In this document: positions 58,231-64,000 of the stretch, piece after piece
Numbering within the stretch: the stretch's first letter is position 1
How the letters are laid out: each line of letters begins with the position of its first letter
Assembly: GCF_008329645.1 (NCBI RefSeq)
Contig: NZ_CP043474.1
Location: 4,030,001-4,094,000, forward strand
Reading direction: 5' to 3'
Origin: Mycolicibacterium grossiae
GTDB lineage: Bacteria > Actinomycetota > Actinomycetes > Mycobacteriales > Mycobacteriaceae
DNA: 64,000 nt
Notes under the pieces: generated by a model
Databases searched by the model: none
Told to the model about the DNA's origin: nothing
The model's input: the letters and a program-made list of their open reading frames with translations, nothing else
Made by a program: the position numbers and the translations under genes

Positions 58231-58872
58231 TCAGCGGTCGACGTCGAGTTCGGCGGCGAAGCGGGCGACGCGGCTCAGCGCACCCTCGAGCCGGTCGAGG
58301 ACCACATGGGGTGCCACGTCGTCCCCGGTGCCGGCCAGGTCCTGGCACGCCCGCACGATGGTGGTGGAGAACAGCGCGATGCCGAGGTCGAGTTCCTGGT
58401 CGTCGGGTGACACGCCCATCTTCCGGGCGAGTGCTTCGAGCGCGGCCGGACTGCGGTAATCGATCGCGGCCTGTCGCAGATGTTCCGAGGAGTTCACGAT
58501 GCGCAGGATCAGCGCGATGCGGTTGGCGTTGAGTCCCGCCAGCGGGCCGTCCGACACGCGGGTGAGGACGGCGACGTGCGCGGCGCGCAGCGCTTCCATC
58601 GGACCCTCCTCGTCGGGCCGCGCTTCGAGTTCGGCGACGATCTCGCCGACGAGGTCGTCGAGGACGGCGAGGAACACCGCGTCCTTGGTGGCGAAGTACC
58701 GGCTGAACGTCCGGGTGGAGATCTCGGCGGCCGCGGCGATCTGCTCGACGGTGGTGTTCTCGTAGCCCTGCCGTAGGCACAGCTCCACCGCTGCGTCGAC
58801 GAGCAGGCGCCGCGTGTTCTGCTTCTTCCGCTCGCGCAGGCCGGGTCGGGGCTCGGCCGAGGGGTCGGGCAC
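58231..58872 (-). CDS. TetR-family regulator
   Basis: A 213-residue repressor. HTH: TTVEQIAAAAEISTRTFSRY followed by FATKDAVFLAVLDD. The C-terminal part resembles the TetR_C_7-like domain of actinobacterial regulators. It is divergent from the P450 gene; a 28-bp palindrome lies between them. Confidence 0.88.
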   Translation of the reverse strand: MPDPSAEPRPGLRERKKQNTRRLLVDAAVELCLRQGYENTTVEQIAAAAEISTRTFSRYFATKDAVFLAVLDDLVGEIVAELEARPDEEGPMEALRAAHVAVLTRVSDGPLAGLNANRIALILRIVNSSEHLRQAAIDYRSPAALEALARKMGVSPDDQELDLGIALFSTTIVRACQDLAGTGDDVAPHVVLDRLEGALSRVARFAAELDVDR

Positions 58873-58986
58873 GCCGCCGATGCTACGACGCGTCGCGCCC
58901 GCGCGGTCGGAGTTCCCCGACCCGGCGGTGCGCGTGTCGGGAGGCCGACCGTCGCGAGGCCCTTCCCATGCGCACCGTGCCGTGCT

Positions 58987-59014
58987 TTCATGAATCTGAA
59001 TTCAGATTCATGAA
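58987..59014. promoter_or_regulatory. 28-bp perfect palindrome, TetR operator
   Basis: Arms TTCATGAATCTGAA and its reverse complement meet at 59000/59001 with no spacer. It lies 10 bp before the P450 ATG and 115 bp before the divergent TetR start. The central part GAATCTGAATTCAGATTC resembles operators of mycobacterial TetR proteins. Either flanking TetR could bind it. Confidence 0.85.
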
Positions 59015-59023
59015 GGGCGGGCG

Positions 59024-60241
59024 ATGGCACACGACCGGGACGAGGTCTCACCGGCCGTCCTGCAGCCGTTCTGGTCGGCCGGCGTCGACGACCGTCTGCG
59101 CGCCTTCGCCGCGATGCGTGCGCGCAGCGGCGGGGTGGCACATCACCGCGACGAACGCGGGACCGGTTGCTGGTCGGTCACCTCGCACGCCGCCGTCGCC
59201 GAGGTCAGCCGCGACCCCGCCACCTACACCAGCACCGCCGGCTTCTCGCTCGACGACTTCCCCCGCGACGTCCTCGACGTCATGGCGTCGATCATCGCGA
59301 TGGACGATCCCCGGCACGGCAGGCAACGCCGCCTGGTGCAGAGCGCCTTCTCGCCGCGCGCCATCAGGCGCCTGACGGCATCGGTCGAATCGCTCACCGA
59401 CGCGATCGTGGACGAATTGCGCGACGCGCAGGACTTCGACTTCGTGTCGGCGGTCGGTGGACGTCTTCCGCTCCAGGTGATCTGTGACCTGCTCGACGTC
59501 CCCGCCGGCGACCGACCACGACTTCGCGCGTGGATCAACGGCATCCTCGGCGTCGACGACCCCGAATTCGGCGGCCCGGAGCAGAGTCTCGCGAGTCTTC
59601 TCGCCCTCTACGAGTACGCGATCGACCTCGGCAAGCAACGCCTCGCGGCGCCCGGCGACGACATCACCTCGGTGCTCGTGCACGCCGAGATCGACGGACA
59701 TCGCCTGACCCCAGACGAATTCGCGTCCTTCGTCATCCTGCTGGTGTCCGCGGGCAACGACACCACCCGCACCGCGCTCACCTGGGGCATGAAACTGCTC
59801 AGCGATCATCCCGATCAGAAACGCCTGCTCGCCGAGGATTTCGACGCACGCGAGGCGAATGCCATCGACGAGATCCTGCGCTGGTGCTCACCGGCACTGC
59901 ACATGCGGCGCACCGCCACCGTGGACACGGTGCTGGGCGGTCAACCGATCGCCAAGGGGGACAAGGTGGTCCTGTGGTACTTGGCGGCCAATCACGACGA
60001 CGCGGTCTTCGCCGACCCCGACGCCTTCGACGTGTTGCGCCCGAATGCCCGCGACCACATCGCCTTCGGCGCCGGCGGTCCGCACTTCTGCCTGGGGTCC
60101 CATCTCGCGCGCATGGAGATGCGGGTGGTTCTGCGCAAACTCCTGTCCGCGTTCCCGGACATGCACACGACGGCCGAGCCGGACCTGCTCGTCTCCCCGT
60201 TCGTGCACACCATCAAGGCGCTGCCGTGCGCGACCGGGTGA
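59024..60241 (+). CDS. cytochrome P450
   Basis: A 405-residue bacterial class I P450. Oxygen-binding I-helix AGNDTTR, K-helix EILR, and heme loop FGAGGPHFCLG with Cys 356 as ligand. Needs ferredoxin and reductase, none encoded nearby. The sequence LHMRRTATVD and HFCLGSHLARMEMRVVL resemble sterol or fatty-acid hydroxylases, but the substrate is not certain. ATG after GGGCGGGCG; the stop overlaps the following TetR gene. Confidence 0.92.
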   Translation: MAHDRDEVSPAVLQPFWSAGVDDRLRAFAAMRARSGGVAHHRDERGTGCWSVTSHAAVAEVSRDPATYTSTAGFSLDDFPRDVLDVMASIIAMDDPRHGRQRRLVQSAFSPRAIRRLTASVESLTDAIVDELRDAQDFDFVSAVGGRLPLQVICDLLDVPAGDRPRLRAWINGILGVDDPEFGGPEQSLASLLALYEYAIDLGKQRLAAPGDDITSVLVHAEIDGHRLTPDEFASFVILLVSAGNDTTRTALTWGMKLLSDHPDQKRLLAEDFDAREANAIDEILRWCSPALHMRRTATVDTVLGGQPIAKGDKVVLWYLAANHDDAVFADPDAFDVLRPNARDHIAFGAGGPHFCLGSHLARMEMRVVLRKLLSAFPDMHTTAEPDLLVSPFVHTIKALPCATG

Positions 60242-60840
60242 CGACGTCGCGTCGGCAGAGCACCGAGACGGCCCTGCAGGACGCCGCGCGGCAGGTCTTC
60301 GCCGAGAAGGGCTACCTGAACACCACCATCACCGACATCACCCGTCGCGCAGGCAGATCCGCAGGATCGTTCTACAACTACTACGACACCAAGCAGCAGT
60401 TGCTCACCGCGCTGCTGGCCGCGTTCCCGCGACGGATCGTCGACCGGGCGCTCGACGACCTCGGCACCGACTGGCGCGCCACCGTGGAAGCCGCCGTCCG
60501 GGCCTACGTCCGCACGTTCCGGGACTACCTACCGGAGATGATCGGCGCCTTTCAACTCGCCATGACCGACGCCGAGGCGGCGCTGTGGTGGCGATCGATG
60601 CGCAAGCAGGGCATCGACGCCGTGCTGGCACTCGTCGATTCCGTGGAGGCCGATGGCGTCACCGTGGACCTCGATCACGGCACCTTCGCGTCGGCGATCG
60701 TCTCGATGCTGGAGTCCTACTGCTGGACCTGGCTCGCGGCCGGGGGAGACGACGGTCCGACGGAGTACGACGAGGAGACCGCCGTGCGCACGATCGCCAC
60801 CATGTGGCAGCGCGCCATGGTGGGCCCGTCAGGACCGTAG
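60238..60840 (+). CDS. TetR-family regulator coupled to the P450
   Basis: A 200-residue repressor from GTG 60238 (GTGA overlap with the P450 stop); GTG 60226 is also in frame. HTH: TTITDITRRAGRSAGSFYNY, then YDTKQQLLTALL. Being cotranscribed with the P450, it is the likelier ligand-responsive repressor for the 28-bp palindrome. Confidence 0.88.
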   Translation: MTTSRRQSTETALQDAARQVFAEKGYLNTTITDITRRAGRSAGSFYNYYDTKQQLLTALLAAFPRRIVDRALDDLGTDWRATVEAAVRAYVRTFRDYLPEMIGAFQLAMTDAEAALWWRSMRKQGIDAVLALVDSVEADGVTVDLDHGTFASAIVSMLESYCWTWLAAGGDDGPTEYDEETAVRTIATMWQRAMVGPSGP

Positions 60841-60844
60841 CCGG

Positions 60845-61426
60845 TCAGACGCCGGCCGGAGGCGGCGTTGGTTCCGGTGCGGGCACCAGCTCGGCGCCGG
60901 GCGCGGGGATCGCCTCCGGCGGCGCGGACGGCAGGGTGACGTCGCCCGGGGGCGGCGGCAACTCTTCACCCGGCGGTGGTGGCGGCGGCGCGAAGGGATC
61001 GGCGGGCGGAGGCGGGGCATCCGGCGGTGGCACGTCGGCACCGCTGACCGCCTCGACCGGCAGGTACATGTGATGGGTGAACTGCGGCTGGAAGGCGCCA
61101 CCGCCACCGACCTTGACGCCGCCGCCCTCGCCGCTGGAGACCGGGGTTCCGTCGGGCAGCGTCACCGCGGTGTGTCGACCGTTCCACCCGATCACCAACG
61201 CGCCGGGCTCGGAGCCGGGCTTGAATCCGCGCGCCAGCAGGGCCGATTCCTGGTTGCCGGTGTTGAACCGGTCGCCGTAAATCGGACGCCCGGTGGCGGC
61301 GTTGGCCACCCAGGAGGCCAGGCCCGAGCAGTCCGTACCGGCGGGCGAGTCACCGCCCGTGACGTAGGGCGTGCCGGACACCTGATTGACGAGCGTCATC
61401 AGCGTTGCGGTCGCGATACCAATCAT
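60845..61426 (-). CDS. NlpC/P60-like protein with proline-rich tail
   Basis: A 193-residue protein. The N-terminal 110 residues resemble a NlpC/P60-type cysteine peptidase domain (Cys in GTDCSGLASWVANA; His in GRHTAVTLPDG). Residues 130-193 are almost all Pro, Ala and Gly. No signal peptide is evident in this start. The ATG at 61426 lies 8 bp after the -10 hexamer, so the message is probably leaderless. Peptidoglycan cleavage is likely but not proven. Confidence 0.75.
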   Translation of the reverse strand: MIGIATATLMTLVNQVSGTPYVTGGDSPAGTDCSGLASWVANAATGRPIYGDRFNTGNQESALLARGFKPGSEPGALVIGWNGRHTAVTLPDGTPVSSGEGGGVKVGGGGAFQPQFTHHMYLPVEAVSGADVPPPDAPPPPADPFAPPPPPPGEELPPPPGDVTLPSAPPEAIPAPGAELVPAPEPTPPPAGV

Positions 61427-61434
61427 GCGGCCGG

Positions 61435-61464
61435 ACACTAGCAACGTCGTTTGCCGGGCTCCAA
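61435..61464 (-). promoter_or_regulatory. promoter of the NlpC/P60-like gene
   Basis: On the minus strand TTGGAG (61459-61464) and TAGTGT (61435-61440) have an 18-bp spacer. The -10 ends 8 bp before the ATG. Confidence 0.5.
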
Positions 61465-61805
61465 GAAACGTGTCGCCCATCACCATTCGCCCGTCGCCGG
61501 TGCGTGCTTCACAAAAGCCGCTGTGCGCGAGGCACTTTCGACGACGCGGAAACGGCTCGTCCGGCAGTCGGCCGGCATCGCCGTGTACGGCGGCGTTCTT
61601 CGTGGAAACCCCTGGTGACAACGCGTTTCGACGGACGGGTCGATGACGAGGCGCGCGGCGGTCGGCGGACCTTCGTGGCTGCCGGTTCCGTTGCTCGATC
61701 CGCACCGCTGCGTCGAGTCCGCGGCGCGCGGTGAATCGGTTCAGTCGCGCTGCCGCTCGGCGGAACGTGCGTCGCCCGCGGACCGTCCGCACTACATTCG
61801 CGTCC
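61465..61805. other. intergenic region between divergent genes
   Basis: About 340 bp between the NlpC/P60-like promoter and the SRPBCC gene. It should contain the promoter of the rightward gene. I found no clear structure or gene. Confidence 0.4.
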
Positions 61806-62291
61806 GTGGCACACCGCACGGTCGCCGGCCCGATCGCCCGCCTCGTTCTGGCGAGGAGCGAGCACGTCCTGGTCGAGTGCGTGCCCGCCCCGCCGGCGCT
61901 GGTGCGCGCGTTCTACTCCGACCTCGACGCGCTGCGTGCCGTGCACCCGCTGATCGAGTCCGTCCACCTGCTCCGGCAGCGCCAGGGAGCGGCCGGAGTC
62001 GAGCGGACCCACCGCGTCCGGGACCGCATCCCGTTCGGTCCGGTGACCCTGCCGGTCGTCTACACCGCCCGGGTGACCGTGCCCGCGGCGGGTGACCTGG
62101 TGACCGCGGCACGCCAGTTCCCCGGGATCCGCCTCGACGGCGTCGTGTCGTTCGAGGCGGCCGACGGGGGCACCCGCCTCACCGAGCGGCTCGGCGTCAC
62201 GGCCCCGCGTCCGCTCGCCGGGGTCACCGAGCGCCGGGCGATCGCGGCCCACGCCGCGATGCTCGCCGGCATCCGCGCACACTTCGGCTGA
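61806..62291 (+). CDS. SRPBCC-like lipid-binding domain protein
   Basis: A 161-residue protein. The pattern EHVLVECVPAPPALVRAFYS, AVHPLIESVHLL and the alternating beta strands (THRVRDRIPFGPVTLPVVYT, VSFEAADGGTRLTERLGV) fit the START/SRPBCC fold of mycobacteria that bind hydrophobic ligands. GTG start; upstream ATG frames give unlikely Arg-rich extensions. Ligand unknown. Confidence 0.68.
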   Translation: MAHRTVAGPIARLVLARSEHVLVECVPAPPALVRAFYSDLDALRAVHPLIESVHLLRQRQGAAGVERTHRVRDRIPFGPVTLPVVYTARVTVPAAGDLVTAARQFPGIRLDGVVSFEAADGGTRLTERLGVTAPRPLAGVTERRAIAAHAAMLAGIRAHFG

Positions 62292-62387
62292 GGACCGGAC
62301 GTTACAGTTTCGCCCGCAAGTGTCACGATCTTGCTATGGTCGGACGGGGCCGTCATGGCCCGCCCCACGACCATTCGAGGAGATGCG

Positions 62388-62954
62388 GTGACCACGACGC
62401 ACGATGCGCGCACCGCCCGATCGGGCGGACACGCCAGCCGACTGGGCAAGTACGACCTTCGGGTCACGGCCCGCGACGCCGTCGACGTCGTCGCCTCCGC
62501 CGGGGGATGGCTCGTCGACCGCGCCATGGCCGGCTGGTCGGTGACGGTGGCGCTGCCCGCGCTCTGCGATCCGTCCCCGCTGCGCATCCTCGGCGTGACC
62601 GCACCCGTGGCCGAGGACGACGACGCCACGGCGCCCCTGCGGTCGGAGTCGCTGGCCGCCTCTGCCGACGCCCTGGCCGTCGACGAGGACCTACGCCGCA
62701 GCCTCCTGCACGCCGCCGCCCGGCACGCCGCCGAAGTGACGCTGTGGGGCGACGCGTCCGTCGCGCCCGACGGCTTCCTGCCGGTGCGCCACGTGTTGAG
62801 CGGGGCGGCACGGGCGTTCAAGGCGCGCGCCCTGCTCGCGGCCGGCCTCGACGTGCCCGTCGGACGCGCGGAGACCTTCTGGACCTCGACGGGCGCGCTC
62901 GGCGATCACTCCGACCTGACGCCGGAGGTCGCCACCTCCTTGGCCCAGCGGTAG
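62388..62954 (+). CDS. hypothetical protein
   Basis: A 188-residue protein without recognised domain, predicted mixed alpha/beta (YDLRVTARDAVDVVASAGGW; WSVTVALPALCDPSPLRILG). The GTG is preceded by GAGGAG, and TATGGT at 62335-62340 is a -10 candidate. Its last 49 bp overlap the convergent acyl-CoA synthetase gene. Confidence 0.65.
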   Translation: MTTTHDARTARSGGHASRLGKYDLRVTARDAVDVVASAGGWLVDRAMAGWSVTVALPALCDPSPLRILGVTAPVAEDDDATAPLRSESLAASADALAVDEDLRRSLLHAAARHAAEVTLWGDASVAPDGFLPVRHVLSGAARAFKARALLAAGLDVPVGRAETFWTSTGALGDHSDLTPEVATSLAQR

Positions 62955-64000
62955 TCGGCCTTCCCCGCCGGGGACCGGACGATCTTCTCCGCGCGGATGA
63001 AGGCCTTCGGGATCTTGTAGCGGGCGATGGCCCTGGTGCAGGCCTCGACGAGGTCCTCGTCGCTGGCGTCGGCGCCCTCGGCGAACTGCACGACGGCCAC
63101 CACCTCACTGCCCCAGCGCTCCGACGGCCTGCCGACCACCACGACGTCGTACACCGCCGGGTGACCGGCCACCGCGCGTTCGACCTCCTCGACGAAGATC
63201 TTCTCGCCGCCGGAGTTGATGGTCACCGAGTCGCGGCCCAGCAGTTCGATCCGGCCGTCGTCGAGGACGTTGGCGCGGTCGCCGGGCACCGACCAGCGCA
63301 CGCCGTCGATGGTGGGGAAGGTGCGCGCCGTCTTGGCGGCGTCGCCGAGGTAGCCGAGGGGGATGAGGTCGCGCCGCGCGAGCCAGCCGCGGCCCTCCCC
63401 GGCGCCCAGGACGCGGTCGAGGTCGGCGGAGATGACGGCGGTGTCCGACTGTGGGGTGAACACCGCAGGCGTCGACTCCGCGCCGGCGGTGTTGACGGTG
63501 CTCATCTGTGCGCCCGACTCGGAGGCGCCGACCGCGTCCATCACCATGACGTGCGGCAGTGCGGCGAGGATCCGGGCGCGGACCGTCGGTGACATCGGCG
63601 CGCCGCCGTTGGTGAACATCAGCAGCCCGGACAGGTCGTAGTCACCGGCCTCGATCTCGTCGATCAGTGGCCGCGCGATGGCGTCGCCGACCACCGGGAT
63701 GGACAGCACGCGCTCGCGCTCGGCGAGCCGCAGGACGTCGGCGGGTCGGAGCCGCTCGACGTCGTCGGGCAGCACCACGCGGCCGCCCATCGTGACCATG
63801 TTGAAGGTCGCCCACTGCGCGGCACCGTGCATGAGCGGCGGGATCATGAGGATCGACATGGCGCCCGCGGACGCCTCCGCCTTGGCGCGCAGTTCGTCGT
63901 AGGACCGCAGCGGTTGGTCGCTGCCCCACGGGCGGCCGCCCATCGACGACAGGAAGATGTCGTGCTGGCGCCACAGCACGCCCTTCGGCATGCCGGTGGT
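62906..64000 (-). CDS. acyl-CoA synthetase (FadD-like), N-terminus outside window
   Basis: The C-terminal 364 codons of an AMP-forming ligase that activates fatty or sterol acids to CoA thioesters. The window cuts inside the ATP loop (TGMPKG at the edge). Visible motifs: GASESGAQMS (A5-like), YLGDAAKTARTFP, GRDSVTINSGGEKIFVEEVE (A8 hinge), and the C-terminal catalytic Lys in AGKADYRWAKE. Length fits the family. The first part and start are outside the window. Confidence 0.88.
   Translation of the reverse strand, partial: TTGMPKGVLWRQHDIFLSSMGGRPWGSDQPLRSYDELRAKAEASAGAMSILMIPPLMHGAAQWATFNMVTMGGRVVLPDDVERLRPADVLRLAERERVLSIPVVGDAIARPLIDEIEAGDYDLSGLLMFTNGGAPMSPTVRARILAALPHVMVMDAVGASESGAQMSTVNTAGAESTPAVFTPQSDTAVISADLDRVLGAGEGRGWLARRDLIPLGYLGDAAKTARTFPTIDGVRWSVPGDRANVLDDGRIELLGRDSVTINSGGEKIFVEEVERAVAGHPAVYDVVVVGRPSERWGSEVVAVVQFAEGADASDEDLVEACTRAIARYKIPKAFIRAEKIVRSPAGKADYRWAKEVATSGVRSE

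Overview
The window is a stretch of a rapidly growing mycobacterial chromosome (Mycolicibacterium/Mycobacterium type). The evidence is the very high GC, many GTG starts with 1-11 bp gene overlaps, the short helix-18 form of the 16S rRNA (near 2258-2290), the actinobacterial extra arm in the 23S rRNA (near 5330-5410), and a core gene order matching the M. tuberculosis Rv1688-Rv1713 region (from memory): mpg, tyrS, TPR protein, G3P phosphatase, tlyA, nadK, recN, steA, mctB/steB, pyrG, Nudix, xerD, parA, scpA, scpB, rluB, cmk, der. A complete 16S-23S-5S operon lies between tyrS and the TPR gene, as in the rrnB locus of fast growers.

Layout. 1-7156: end of mpg, tyrS and the rRNA operon with promoter, leader and terminator. 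7305-24051: housekeeping genes for rRNA modification, NAD kinase, DNA repair, cell separation, CTP synthesis and chromosome segregation. 24095-26364: a TSUP permease converging on an iron-sulfur photolyase. 26479-26555: tRNA-Pro(GGG). 26510-41205: an integrated element bounded by a 44-bp direct repeat of the tRNA 3' end. 41310-64000: accessory and metabolic genes, including a transport/SDR operon with two DUF4239 membrane proteins, GAF-ANTAR, TetR/enoyl-CoA hydratase, secreted proteins, AraC, acyltransferase, tex, an MmpL transporter with an IdeR-like box, a TetR-controlled P450, a NlpC/P60-like protein and a truncated acyl-CoA synthetase.

The most interesting part is the 14.65-kb element. 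It has an integrase with a winged-helix-like insertion, a regulator, an excisionase-like HTH protein, a primase-helicase followed by a 32-bp inverted repeat that could be its origin, and a small packaging block (HTH/TerS-like protein plus large terminase). No capsid, portal, tail, lysis or conjugation gene is visible. That is the gene content of a phage satellite. It carries three cargo genes that look like anti-phage defence: a SEFIR (TIR-like) protein next to attL, a SEC-C/HNH-like protein inserted antisense between the replication and packaging blocks, and a lower-GC protein of about 812 residues with a PD-(D/E)XK nuclease core next to attR. These cargo functions are inferred from motifs and position only.
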